From NCBI RefSeq assembly GCF_004217545.1, contig NZ_SHKY01000001.1, forward strand, positions 1,302,001-1,366,000: 64,000 nt of DNA. The letters are read 5' to 3'. The stretch is from Krasilnikovia cinnamomea. GTDB lineage: Bacteria > Actinomycetota > Actinomycetes > Mycobacteriales > Micromonosporaceae. Position numbers and translations under genes: made by a program. The notes under the pieces were generated by a model. That model was not told the DNA's origin. It saw only the letters and a list, made by a program, of their open reading frames with translations, and ran no database searches. Of this stretch, positions 20,697 through 29,610 are shown piece by piece. Each line of letters begins with the position of its first letter. Positions within the stretch are counted from its first letter, which is position 1.

Positions 20697-22036
20697 CCGC
20701 CGCCCGCGGACAGGGCGAGCCGGCGCAGGCGCGCCCAGTCCAGTTCGGGGCGCGGCGGGGGCACGCCCGGCCGGTGCCGTGGCACGCGGACGCGCAGCGC
20801 GCCGGGCCGGATCGTGCACCGCACCGGGGTCGGCAGGGTGACCGCCTCCCCGTCGATGCCGACCGGCACCGTGGGCTCGTCCGCGTCGACGACCGCCTCG
20901 TCGGCGGTGAGGACGGTCAGCGCCTTGGCCCGGCGCAGCCCCTGCGCGAAGCCCGCGGCCTCGATCGCGCCGTGCACCGTGACCGCGAGGACGCCGAGCA
21001 CCCCGCCGTCGACGCGGGGCCGACGACCCAGCCCGGCCAGGTCGTCCGACCCGTACGGATTGTTGCTGACCAGCACCGCCTGCGGCCCGGACAGCTCCAC
21101 GTCGCCCGCCCGCACCCGCAGCCGCGGGCCCTGCTGCCCGGCCAGCAGGTCGGGCAGCAGGTCCAGGGTGGTGCGCGTCTTGTCGTCGCGGTACGCGGGA
21201 CTCTGCACGACCGCCGCGTACGCCCCGAAGGAGGCGTTGTTGACGAATGTGCGGTCGCCGATCAGGCCCAGGTCCACCCGCAGCTCCACCCCGTCGGTGA
21301 GAGCGTCCAGGCAGGTGGCCGGGTTCTGCCGGTCCAGGCCCAGGTCGAGGGCGAAGTGGTTGCGGGTGCCGGCGGAGATCACCATGAAGGGCAGCCCGTG
21401 CTCGGCGGCGATGCCCGCCACCAGGGCCTGGGTGCCGTCGCCGCCCGCCACGCCGAGCAGGTCCGCGCCGTCGCGGACGGCCTGGCGGGCCAGCTCGACG
21501 ACGTCCACTTCGCCCTCCAGCACGGCCACCTCGGCGCCCATCTCGCGGGCCTTCTCGATGAGCTGGAAACGTTCCACTTTGCCGCCACCGGAGCGCGGAT
21601 TCATGATCAGGTACGGCCGTCGCGGCGGCGGGGTCTCCCGCTCGGCGGGGCCGTCGGTGATCGCGGGCGCCGCGAGCGCGCGCCGCCCGGCGGCCAGCGC
21701 CGCCGTCCACAGCAGCGCGAACGCGACGACCACCCAGATCAGCCGGGCCCGCGCGAAGAGGATCGCCACGACCAGCGGCGCCAGAATCACGAGGGCACCG
21801 GCCAGCCAGCGCAGCACCCCGCGGTGGCTGAGGAACCACCAGGCCCCGGCCAGCGCCATGGCCATCCCCGCCGCACCGACCACCAGCAGGTTGATGCTGC
21901 CGGTGACGCCCGCGACCGACAGCACCAGCAGCACCGCGGCGGCCGCCGTGACGAACGCCAGCCGGGCCAGCCACCGCTGAGCGGGCCGCGAGGACGCCGA
22001 CAGCATCGGCGCGTCGGTGGCGGTGACCTCGACCAT
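20693..22036 (-). CDS. Diacylglycerol/lipid kinase-like membrane protein
   Basis: 447 residues. The N-terminal part has four predicted helices (about 22-110). The catalytic domain starts near 140 with IMNPRSGGGKVERF; GVAGGDGTQALVAGIA (about 195) is the nucleotide motif and SAGTRNHFALDLG follows. It should phosphorylate a lipid such as diacylglycerol. The fused helices are unusual for DgkB-type kinases, which are mostly soluble. GGGAGG lies 5 nt before ATG 22036. First of a two-gene operon with the phosphoesterase. Confidence 0.88.
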   Translation of the reverse strand: MVEVTATDAPMLSASSRPAQRWLARLAFVTAAAAVLLVLSVAGVTGSINLLVVGAAGMAMALAGAWWFLSHRGVLRWLAGALVILAPLVVAILFARARLIWVVVAFALLWTAALAAGRRALAAPAITDGPAERETPPPRRPYLIMNPRSGGGKVERFQLIEKAREMGAEVAVLEGEVDVVELARQAVRDGADLLGVAGGDGTQALVAGIAAEHGLPFMVISAGTRNHFALDLGLDRQNPATCLDALTDGVELRVDLGLIGDRTFVNNASFGAYAAVVQSPAYRDDKTRTTLDLLPDLLAGQQGPRLRVRAGDVELSGPQAVLVSNNPYGSDDLAGLGRRPRVDGGVLGVLAVTVHGAIEAAGFAQGLRRAKALTVLTADEAVVDADEPTVPVGIDGEAVTLPTPVRCTIRPGALRVRVPRHRPGVPPPRPELDWARLRRLALSAGGG

Positions 22037-22116
22037 GGCTGCCTCCCGTCGATGCGCGCGCCGCCCGTCCAAGAGCGGCCCGGCCACCAGTGTCGGCCCG
22101 GCCCGCCGGCGGAGCC

Positions 22117-22133
22117 TCATTCCGGCGGGGTGA
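22117..22133. promoter_or_regulatory. Island operator-like palindrome, site 6
   Basis: TCATTC-CGGCG-GGGTGA, between the divergent lipid kinase (80 bp) and M48 protease (107 bp) genes. Confidence 0.58.
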
Positions 22134-22240
22134 ACCGGCGGGCGCCGCGCTCGCGGCAGACTGCATTCCTCGGGACGGGGGGTCGTGGCCCGGGGCCTGT
22201 CGAGCGTCCGCGCGGCAACGCGCTGAACAGGAGGACCGCT

Positions 22241-23095
22241 GTGGCGACGAAAACGCGGCCGGGGGTGGCCCCCCGCAGCCGGCTACGTCACCCCGCCGAA
22301 CTGCCCTTCTTCACTTTCATGGTCATCCTCAACGTCATCATCGTCGTCGCGATCGTACGGGCCGCCATGGTCCTGCCGTACCTGCCGGAACAGCTGCACG
22401 ACACCGGCTGGGCGACCGCCATCCGCACCGCCCTGATCGGCCTGCTGCTGTTCATCCCCGGACTGATCGTGATCCGCGAGACCCAGCGCGCGTCCGTACG
22501 GGGCACCGCGGTGCTGCTCTCCGCCCGGCAGTACCCGGACCTGTACAAGACCGCGGACGACTTCGCCCAGCAGCTGGGGCTACGCCGGCGCCCGCAGATC
22601 TACCTCGCCAACGGCAACGGCACGCTGAACGCGTTCGCGGCGCAGGCGACGGGGCACGACTACGTGGTGCTGGCCAACGAGCTGTTCGTGAATCTCCACA
22701 AAAACAACCGGGACGGGCTGCGGTTCATCCTGGGCCACGAGCTGGGCCACATCCGGCTGCACCACGTCTCGCTGTGGTACCAGATCGCGGTCGCGTACTC
22801 GCAGATGATCCCGCTTCTCGGCCCACTGCTGTCCCGGCTGCGGGAGTACTCCTGCGACCGGCACGGCGCGCACCTGTCGCCGCTGGGGGCGACCGGCCTG
22901 GTGCTGCTGGCCTCGGGACGGCACACCGAGGACGTGGTCGACGTGGACGAACTCGTCCGGCAGGGTCAGTCGCTCGGCGGCTTCTGGGTCGCGCTGTCGC
23001 AGCTGCCCCGCTCGCACCCGTTCACGGTGCGGCGCCTGGAACGTCTGTACCGCCTCGGGCTGTTCCACGCCCGGCTGTCGGAACACGCCGTCTGA
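22241..23095 (+). CDS. M48-family membrane zinc metalloprotease
   Basis: 284 residues from GTG 22241, with AGGAGG 6 nt upstream. Two helices (about 25-45 and 63-83) precede the catalytic domain. HELGHIRLHH near residue 167 gives the HExxH zinc site, and the third ligand is probably in REYSCDRHGA near 203. It resembles HtpX-like stress proteases that degrade damaged membrane proteins. It converges with the amidotransferase gene, 5 nt away. Confidence 0.9.
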   Translation: MATKTRPGVAPRSRLRHPAELPFFTFMVILNVIIVVAIVRAAMVLPYLPEQLHDTGWATAIRTALIGLLLFIPGLIVIRETQRASVRGTAVLLSARQYPDLYKTADDFAQQLGLRRRPQIYLANGNGTLNAFAAQATGHDYVVLANELFVNLHKNNRDGLRFILGHELGHIRLHHVSLWYQIAVAYSQMIPLLGPLLSRLREYSCDRHGAHLSPLGATGLVLLASGRHTEDVVDVDELVRQGQSLGGFWVALSQLPRSHPFTVRRLERLYRLGLFHARLSEHAV

Positions 23096-23100
23096 CGTGC

Positions 23101-23937
23101 TCAGGGCAGCCGGGGATGGAAGTCACCGAGGATGTCCGGGCCCGCCTGGACCACCCCGTAACTGGATTCCGGAACCGGCTGCCACGCACCGACCAGCTCG
23201 CCGAGCGGCTCCGACACGATGATCCGGGTCTCGTCCGAGATTTTCTGGAGTTGCTCGTTGTCCGGGTACAGCTCCCGCAGCGCGGTCACCGCCGTACTGA
23301 AGTACAGGGTGCGGCTGGCGCCCTCGCTGGAATATCGGAACGCGAATATCCGGTCGCCGTCCGTGGTGGCCACGGTCATCTGGATCGGGTCGTGCACGCC
23401 GTGCGCACGGCCGACGGACTCCACGAACCCGACCATCCGCTCCACGGCGGCCACCGGATCGTCGCGCAGCCCGAACGTCAGCGCGAGATGGAACATCACC
23501 TCGGAGTCGGTCGAGCCCACCATCGTCCGGTACAGCTCCGGATCCACCGCGAACACCAGGTCGCGTTTGACCGTCTGGAAGTCGCGGATCGAGCCATTGT
23601 GGATCCACAGCCAGGAGCCGTACCGGAAGGGGTGGCAGTTGGTCGTCTGCACCGGTGTCCCGGTGCTGGCCCGGATGTGCGCGAGGAACAGCGGCGAGGT
23701 GACCGTGGACGCCAGCTCCCGCAGGTTGACGTCGCCCCACGCCGGGCCGGTGCCCCGGAACAGCGTCGGGGTGGCGGCGCCGTCCGTGCCGTACCAACCG
23801 ACACCGAACCCGTCGCCGTTGGTGGTCTCCACCCCCATCCGCGCGTGCAGGCTCTGGTCGATGAGCGAGTACCGCGGTTTGTACAGCAGCTCCTCCAGCA
23901 GGATCGGCGTTCCCGAGTAGGCAAGCCACCGGCACAT
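23101..23937 (-). CDS. Class II glutamine amidotransferase (YafJ-like)
   Basis: 278 residues. The N-terminus is MCRWLAYSG, so Cys2 becomes the N-terminal nucleophile. NGDGFGVGWYG (about 40-50), LAHIRAST (about 85) and NCHPFRYGSWLWIHNGS (about 100) are the Ntn-hydrolase landmarks. The enzyme should release ammonia from glutamine or hydrolyse a related amide. GGAAGGAG precedes ATG 23937. Palindrome site 7 lies 60 bp upstream. Confidence 0.92.
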   Translation of the reverse strand: MCRWLAYSGTPILLEELLYKPRYSLIDQSLHARMGVETTNGDGFGVGWYGTDGAATPTLFRGTGPAWGDVNLRELASTVTSPLFLAHIRASTGTPVQTTNCHPFRYGSWLWIHNGSIRDFQTVKRDLVFAVDPELYRTMVGSTDSEVMFHLALTFGLRDDPVAAVERMVGFVESVGRAHGVHDPIQMTVATTDGDRIFAFRYSSEGASRTLYFSTAVTALRELYPDNEQLQKISDETRIIVSEPLGELVGAWQPVPESSYGVVQAGPDILGDFHPRLP

Positions 23938-23997
23938 CGTCGTGCTCCTTCCGCGTGCGGTCTTCCGCCATCGTGGGCACGACGGCGGATCCGGCCC

Positions 23998-24014
23998 TCA
24001 CCCTGCTGGGATGA
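23998..24014. promoter_or_regulatory. Island operator-like palindrome, site 7
   Basis: TCACCC-TGCTG-GGATGA, 60 bp upstream of the amidotransferase start. Confidence 0.58.
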
Positions 24015-24032
24015 GCCCGGGTACGGCCCAGC

Positions 24033-25460
24033 TCAGACGCCGCTGTGCACCGGGATCCGGCCCGCCTTGCCCGCCGCCGCGAGGGTCTGGAAGTCCCGTT
24101 CGTTGAGATCGGCGTAGCGTTCCGCGAACTCGACCAGCGCCTGGTCGAATCCGGCTCCGCCGGTGAGGTACCCGGCGATGGCGATCCGGTCGCCGGTACG
24201 GGCGTGCGCCCGGGCCAGGGTCCACCCGCACAGCGCCGCGTACGCCTGCATCCCCTCCGGATCCATGGCCTCGACCACCGCCGAGCCCTTCCAGTCGCGC
24301 AGTTGCCGGACGTAGAAGTCGCGGGTCCGCCCGTCCACCCCCTCGATCGTCTGCCAGCCGAGGAAGATGTCGCTGACGGCCTGCATCAGCCGCTGCCCGG
24401 TCACCACGCGCTGCCCCTCGCTGGGGTAGCCGGCGGCCTTGCCGTCGGGCACGTGCGCGGCCAGCACCGACGGGGGCGCCTCCTTGACCTGCAGCAGCAA
24501 GGGGTCGTCCGGGTCGCGCCCGCTGAGCAGCACCACCCAGCACCGGGTGCCGACGCTGCCGACACCGACCACCTTGCGCGCCAGGTCGACGAACTGGAAC
24601 GCCCCGAGCAGGTGCCGCCGGTCCGGCGACAGGGTTTCGGCGTAGCCGTCGAGCACCTGGCGGATCCACTGCTCGAACTCGGCCCGCTTCTCGTCCGGCA
24701 GCAGGTCGTCGATGGGCACGATCAGGGGCGGGTCGGCCACGATGCGCCGGTGCCCGTCCACCATGGCGGTCATCTTGCGGAAGGCCTGCATGCTGTCGCG
24801 GGTACGCGCCTTCGCCTGCGCCTGTTCCAGGCGCTTGCGCTTGGCCTTGCTCATCTGGTCGCGCAGCAGCACGTTGACCTCGTCGAGGTCGGCCCGCGCG
24901 TACCAGACGTCCAGCTCGCGCTGCTCGGCGAACTCGCTCATCGCCTGCCGGTAGCGGCTCACCGCGCCGGCCACCACGGCGGCCCGTTCCTTGCGGCGGA
25001 AGCCGTTGCCCCGCGCGGCCACGGCCAGGCTCGCCGCCAGCCGCTTGACGTCCCACTCCCACGGGCCCGGGTACGTCTCGTCGAAGTCGTTGATGTCGAA
25101 GACGAGCCGCCGTTCCGGCGACGCGAACGCCCCGAAGTTGCTCAGGTGCGCGTCGCCGCAGAGCTGACAGTTCAGCCCCGTGGCGGGGGTACGGGCCAGG
25201 TCGGCGGCCATCACGGCGGCGGCGCCCCGGAAGAACGTGAACGGCGAGACCAGCATCCGGCCGTACCGGATGGGCACCAGCTCCGGGACCCGGGTGGCAC
25301 CCTGCTCGATCAGCAGCTCGACCGGGTCGGGCCGGTCGGCGGCGGCCGGCAGCTCCGCGTGCGCCTCGAACGGTACGGCGCGGCGCGCGGCCTTGCCGGC
25401 CTTGAGCCGTGCCGCCGGATCCTGGGCGGGCGCCGTGGCACTTGCCTTCCGACCGGTCAT
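24033..25460 (-). CDS. DUF2252 kinase-like protein
   Basis: 475 residues from ATG 25460, with GGGAGG about 7 nt upstream. Family marks are IRYGRMLVSPFTFFRGAA, CQLCGDAHLSNFG (about 130) and VFDINDFDETYPGPWEWDV (about 150), as in DUF2252, which has a protein-kinase-like fold. Substrate unknown. A perfect 19-bp palindrome (25481-25499) and a copy of the island motif (25537) lie upstream. Confidence 0.9.
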   Translation of the reverse strand: MTGRKASATAPAQDPAARLKAGKAARRAVPFEAHAELPAAADRPDPVELLIEQGATRVPELVPIRYGRMLVSPFTFFRGAAAVMAADLARTPATGLNCQLCGDAHLSNFGAFASPERRLVFDINDFDETYPGPWEWDVKRLAASLAVAARGNGFRRKERAAVVAGAVSRYRQAMSEFAEQRELDVWYARADLDEVNVLLRDQMSKAKRKRLEQAQAKARTRDSMQAFRKMTAMVDGHRRIVADPPLIVPIDDLLPDEKRAEFEQWIRQVLDGYAETLSPDRRHLLGAFQFVDLARKVVGVGSVGTRCWVVLLSGRDPDDPLLLQVKEAPPSVLAAHVPDGKAAGYPSEGQRVVTGQRLMQAVSDIFLGWQTIEGVDGRTRDFYVRQLRDWKGSAVVEAMDPEGMQAYAALCGWTLARAHARTGDRIAIAGYLTGGAGFDQALVEFAERYADLNERDFQTLAAAGKAGRIPVHSGV

Positions 25461-25480
25461 CGCGCGCCTCCCGCGTGGGT

Positions 25481-25499
25481 GGATCGGAGACTCCGATCC
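25481..25499. promoter_or_regulatory. Perfect 19-bp palindrome upstream of the DUF2252 gene
   Basis: GGATCGGAG-A-CTCCGATCC, 20 bp before ATG 25460. It may be an operator or an mRNA leader hairpin. It differs from the island motif. Confidence 0.45.
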
Positions 25500-25536
25500 C
25501 TGTACGCGACAGAACACCCACGGGGGCCGCGGCACA

Positions 25537-25553
25537 CCATCCGCCGGGGACGA
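25537..25553. promoter_or_regulatory. Island operator-like palindrome, site 8
   Basis: CCATCC-GCCGG-GGACGA, with one symmetric change in each arm. It is 76 bp from the DUF2252 start and 110 bp from the second LuxR start. Confidence 0.5.
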
Positions 25554-25663
25554 GCACACTCTCCGCAAGCGTGGGATTACCCGATCCGAACGATGTGGGC
25601 TCGGCGATCAACGGGCAAAGATAGCATGGAGTCCGGTCGTCTTCGACAGCGGAGGGAGGGCCC

Positions 25664-28348
25664 GTGCGCGCTGATCTCGCCGTTTCCATGCCGGTGACCG
25701 ATCCAGCCACCGCGGAAGATCCACTGCTCCGGTCCAAGTTTGAGGTTCCTGAACGCCCCCGCTTCATGGTGGCCCGCCAGCGCCTGCGCGACCTGCTGTC
25801 GAACCGGGCGGACGTCCCGGTCCGGCTCGTCGTCGGCCCGGCGGGCAGTGGCAAGACCCAGCTCGTCGCCTCCTGGGTGAGCGGCGGCGCCGAGGGCACC
25901 GCGGTCGCCTGGGTCACCCTGGAGGACGACGACGACCAGACGTGCGGCTTCTGGAACTACATCGTGGAGGCGCTGCGCCGCGCCGGGGTACCGATCTCCC
26001 CCGCGCTCAGCCCCGTCGCCTCCAGCTCGGGCGTGGACCGCTCGTTCCTGGTACGCCTCGCCGCGGAGCTGTCCGAACAGCAGATGCCGGTGCTGCTCGT
26101 CCTCGATGGCGTGTCCGCGCTGACCGGGGAGCAGTGGGCCACCGACCTGGAGTTCGTGCTGCGCCACACCAGCCCGCTGCTGCGCCTCGTGCTGGTCGGC
26201 CGCTGGGACCCGCCGCTGCCGCTGCACCGGTACCGGCTCGACGGCCGGCTGACCGAGGTACGCAGCGAAGACCTCGCGTTCACCGCGGAGGAGGCCGGTG
26301 AACTGCTCACGCTGCACGGCGTCGAACTGAGCACCGCCGGGCTGACCTCGCTGCTGGAACACACCGAGGGGTGGGCGGCCGGGCTGCGGCTGTTCGCCAT
26401 CGCGCTGCAGGACCGGCGCGACGCGGACCGCCTCGTCGACACCATCACCGGCAACGAGGCGACCATCGCCGAGTACTTCGTGGACGAGGTGCTGCGCGTC
26501 CAGCCGCCGCACGTACGGGCGTTCCTGCTGGAGACCAGCATCCTGGACACCTTCACGCCGGAGCTGGCCGAGGCGGTCACCGGGCGCACCGACGCCCTGC
26601 GGCTGCTGGTGGAGCTGGCCCGGCGCAACGCGTTCGTGCAGCCCGCCGCCGAGTACTCGGCGGCGTACCGGTTCCACCGGCTCTTCGCGGAGCTGCTGCG
26701 CGCCCAGCTCATGTACGAGGCCCCGGAGCGGACCCCGCAGTTGCACCGCCGCGCCGCCGGCTGGTTCGCGGCCCAGGGCCAGACCGCGGAGGCGGTCAGC
26801 CACGCGGTCCGCGCCGGCGACTGGGTGGGCGCCAGCACCGTGATCGTCGACCACCACGCGATCGGCCGGCTCGTGCTCGACGGCCGTACCGGGCGGCTCG
26901 GCACCCTGCTGCGGCACCTGCCGGAGGACTCCGAGGACGCCGAGGTGGCGATCGTGTCGGCCGCCCTGGCCCTGGCCGACGGGTCCGCGGAGCGCTGCGC
27001 CCACCAGCTGAGCCGGGCGCAGGAGCTGGTGATGCGCCGCGGCTGGGAGTACAGCCAGGCGCTGGCCCTGGCCGACCTGCTGCTCGGCGTGCTGCTGGCC
27101 GCCGCGAGCGGCGACCACGCGCAGGTGCTGCAGCTCAGCGCCGCCGCGGAACACGCGGTCGCCCAGGCGCCCCGGGAGGATCTGGCCCGGCACCCCGAGC
27201 TGCGCGTGCTGCTGCTGGCCGCCAAGGGCTTCGCGCAGAGCGGGCGCGGCGCCATCGACGCGGCGGCGGTGACGCTGACCGAGGCGGTGGCCGGGGCGGT
27301 CGCCGGATGCGAGTACCCCCGGGTGGAGTGCCTGCAGCACCTCGCGCTGATCGAGGCGTACCGGGGGCGGCTCGGGCACGCCGAGAAGCTGGCGAACGAG
27401 GCGATCGACCTCGCCGACCGGTGCGGGCTGGAGCCCGCGCGGCGGCCCGCCGACGGTCACCTGGCCCTGGCCTGGGTGGCCATGGAACGGTACGACGTGG
27501 ACGCCGCCGGGCGGCACCTGCGCATCGCCGACCCGAAGCGACGCCCGAGTCACGGCGGCCTGACCGCGGGGGCCTTCGCGCTGGTGAAATCGCGGCGCCT
27601 GCAGGCCCGCGGGGAGCTGCGCGGGGCGGTGAGCCTGCTCGACGAGGTGGCCGCGGCGCGGGACGGCACCCAGCCGCCGGAATGGCTGGGCCGCGAGATC
27701 ACCCTGTCCCGGGCCCGGCTGATGATCGCCACCGGCCACCCCGATCAGGCGCTGGCGACGGTGGGCGGATTCGCCGAGCCGTACTCGCCGGACATCGTCG
27801 TGGTGCAGGCCGCGGCGCTGGCCGCGACGGCCGAGGTGGACCGGGCACGCGCGGCGATCCAGCCGGTCGCCGGCACCGCCGGGCTCGCCCCGCCGGTCGC
27901 CGTGGAGGCCTGGCTCGTCGTGGCGACCCTGGCCGCCCAGGCCGGTGACGGCGAGGGCGCCCGTACGGCACTGCGGCACGCGCTGCGGCTGGCCGCCCCC
28001 GAGTCCCAGCGCCGCGCCGTCCAGCTGGTCTGGGCGCAACTGCGGCGCGTGCTGCGCGACGACGACGGGCTGGCGGAACAGTACCGGTCGCTGCTGGGCA
28101 ATCAGCCGGGGCCGCAACGCAGCGCCGAGCCGGACCCGGACACCCTGGTCATCGTCGAGCCGTTGAGCCGGCGCGAGATGGAGGTGCTGCAGGGCATGGC
28201 GGGCATGCTGCCCACCGAGGAGATCGCCGCCACCCTGTACGTCTCGGTCAACACCGTGAAGACACACGTCCGCAGCATCCTGCGCAAGTTGTCCGCGTCG
28301 CGGCGCAACGAGGCGGTACGCCGCGCCCGGGCGCTCGGCCTCATCTGA
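25664..28348 (+). CDS. MalT-like (LAL) LuxR-family transcriptional regulator
   Basis: 894 residues from GTG 25664, after GGAGGGAGGG. Walker A is GPAGSGKTQLV near residue 65; Walker B is LLVLDGVSAL near 145. TPR-like helices fill about 340-810, and the LuxR HTH ends the protein (LSRREMEVLQGMAGMLP, VSVNTVKTHVRSILRKL). It is collinear with the protein at 14454 and clearly paralogous but divergent. It is followed by a PPK2 gene that has its own palindrome. Confidence 0.92.
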   Translation: MRADLAVSMPVTDPATAEDPLLRSKFEVPERPRFMVARQRLRDLLSNRADVPVRLVVGPAGSGKTQLVASWVSGGAEGTAVAWVTLEDDDDQTCGFWNYIVEALRRAGVPISPALSPVASSSGVDRSFLVRLAAELSEQQMPVLLVLDGVSALTGEQWATDLEFVLRHTSPLLRLVLVGRWDPPLPLHRYRLDGRLTEVRSEDLAFTAEEAGELLTLHGVELSTAGLTSLLEHTEGWAAGLRLFAIALQDRRDADRLVDTITGNEATIAEYFVDEVLRVQPPHVRAFLLETSILDTFTPELAEAVTGRTDALRLLVELARRNAFVQPAAEYSAAYRFHRLFAELLRAQLMYEAPERTPQLHRRAAGWFAAQGQTAEAVSHAVRAGDWVGASTVIVDHHAIGRLVLDGRTGRLGTLLRHLPEDSEDAEVAIVSAALALADGSAERCAHQLSRAQELVMRRGWEYSQALALADLLLGVLLAAASGDHAQVLQLSAAAEHAVAQAPREDLARHPELRVLLLAAKGFAQSGRGAIDAAAVTLTEAVAGAVAGCEYPRVECLQHLALIEAYRGRLGHAEKLANEAIDLADRCGLEPARRPADGHLALAWVAMERYDVDAAGRHLRIADPKRRPSHGGLTAGAFALVKSRRLQARGELRGAVSLLDEVAAARDGTQPPEWLGREITLSRARLMIATGHPDQALATVGGFAEPYSPDIVVVQAAALAATAEVDRARAAIQPVAGTAGLAPPVAVEAWLVVATLAAQAGDGEGARTALRHALRLAAPESQRRAVQLVWAQLRRVLRDDDGLAEQYRSLLGNQPGPQRSAEPDPDTLVIVEPLSRREMEVLQGMAGMLPTEEIAATLYVSVNTVKTHVRSILRKLSASRRNEAVRRARALGLI

Positions 28349-28361
28349 CCTCCGCCACCCG

Positions 28362-28378
28362 TCACCCGCCGGGGATGA
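28362..28378. promoter_or_regulatory. Island operator-like palindrome, site 9
   Basis: TCACCC-GCCGG-GGATGA, 59 bp upstream of the first PPK2 gene and 13 bp after the LuxR stop. Confidence 0.62.
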
Positions 28379-28437
28379 CGTGCCCGCCCGGCCCGTCGCG
28401 CAGGCTGATGTCGGGAGCAGCACGGAGGTGGAGGACG

Positions 28438-29319
28438 ATGGCCGAGACGGAACCGCCGGTGCCGGCTGATCTCGGCGCGGCGTACCAGGAAGCGGTGCGC
28501 CAGTTGGAGACGCTGCGGCACGAGCGTACGGTGCTGGCCCGCAAGCTGAAGTCCGAGCGCAACCTGCGGCCCTGGCAGATCGAGCTGCTGAAGCTGCAAC
28601 GCCACCTGGAGGACGAGAACCTGCGCATGATCGTGCTCTTCGAGGGGCGCGACGCGGCGGGCAAGGGCGGCGCGATCCGGCGGGTCACCCGGTACATGAA
28701 CGAGAAGCACTACCGGGTCGTCGCGCTGGGCCGCCCGACGGAGGAACAGCGTTCCCAGTGGTACTTCCAGCGGTACGTGGCCCAGTTCCCGGCGGGCGGG
28801 GAGATGGTCCTGTTCGACCGCAGCTGGTACAACCGCGCGATGGTCGAGCGGGTCTTCGGCTTCTGCACGCCGAAGGAGTACCAGGACTTCCTGCGCGGGG
28901 TCACCGGCTTCGAGAAGGACCTCGTCCGCCAGGGCACCATCCTGGTGAAGCTGTACTTCAGCGTGACCCGCGAGGCGCAGGCCCGCCGCTTCGAACGGCG
29001 CCGCACCGACCCGCTGCGCCGGTGGAAGCTCAGCGAGATCGACCTGCAGGCCCAGGACCGCTGGGACGACTTCACCACCCGCAAGTACGAGATGCTGGCG
29101 CGCACCGACACCCGGACGGCCCCGTGGGTCATCGTGCGCGCCAACGACAAGCAACGGGCGCGGCTGAACACGATCAAGGTCCTGCTCAACGCGGTCGACT
29201 ACAAGGAGCGCGACCCGGATCTGGACTTCGCCGTCGACCCGGACATCGTCGTGCCCGGCACCGAGGAGATCGCGTTGATGCGGGCCGAACGCAGACGCAG
29301 CGGCAGATTCACGGGATGA
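28438..29319 (+). CDS. ppk2: Polyphosphate kinase 2 (PPK2), copy 1
   Basis: 293 residues. Walker A is FEGRDAAGKGG near residue 69 and Walker B is LFDRSWYNRA near 127, as in PPK2 enzymes, which use polyphosphate to phosphorylate nucleotides. The lid region reads RRTDPLRRWKLSEIDLQAQDRW. The N-terminal 50 residues are a charged helix (AYQEAVRQLETLRHERTVL). GGAGG lies just before ATG 28438. It differs from the copies at 40330 and 62416. Nucleotide preference cannot be read reliably. Confidence 0.93.
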   Translation: MAETEPPVPADLGAAYQEAVRQLETLRHERTVLARKLKSERNLRPWQIELLKLQRHLEDENLRMIVLFEGRDAAGKGGAIRRVTRYMNEKHYRVVALGRPTEEQRSQWYFQRYVAQFPAGGEMVLFDRSWYNRAMVERVFGFCTPKEYQDFLRGVTGFEKDLVRQGTILVKLYFSVTREAQARRFERRRTDPLRRWKLSEIDLQAQDRWDDFTTRKYEMLARTDTRTAPWVIVRANDKQRARLNTIKVLLNAVDYKERDPDLDFAVDPDIVVPGTEEIALMRAERRRSGRFTG

Positions 29320-29350
29320 CGGATTCGCGTACGGCGACGGAGGGAAGGCC

Positions 29351-29593
29351 ATGCCCGAGGCGACCTATCAGGTCAGGGTGTCCGGGGTGATCCCGGCGGA
29401 ACTGCTCAAGGAGCTGCAGGACCTGACCGTGAGCGTGGAGCCGCCGGAGACCGTGCTGCACGGGTCACTTCCCGACCAGTCTGCCGTCGTCGGGCTCATC
29501 TCCCGCATCCACGGCCTGGGGCTGCGCCTCATCGAGGTACGGCGGCTGCCGCCCGAGGAGGGCCTGGAGCCGCCGCGGGACTTCACCCGCTGA
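29351..29593 (+). CDS. Small conserved protein, paralogue of 17564
   Basis: 80 residues, with a Shine-Dalgarno GGAGGGAAGG before ATG 29351. It starts PEATYQVRVSGVIPAELL and has TVLHGSLPDQSAVVGLISRI and LRLIEVRRLP, the same two-strand, one-helix layout as the 17564 protein. It sits between the PPK2 and K+ channel genes in one plus-strand run, so it may act with them. Function unknown. Confidence 0.75.
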   Translation: MPEATYQVRVSGVIPAELLKELQDLTVSVEPPETVLHGSLPDQSAVVGLISRIHGLGLRLIEVRRLPPEEGLEPPRDFTR

Positions 29594-29610
29594 ACCCGCC
29601 GGAGCCGAGG

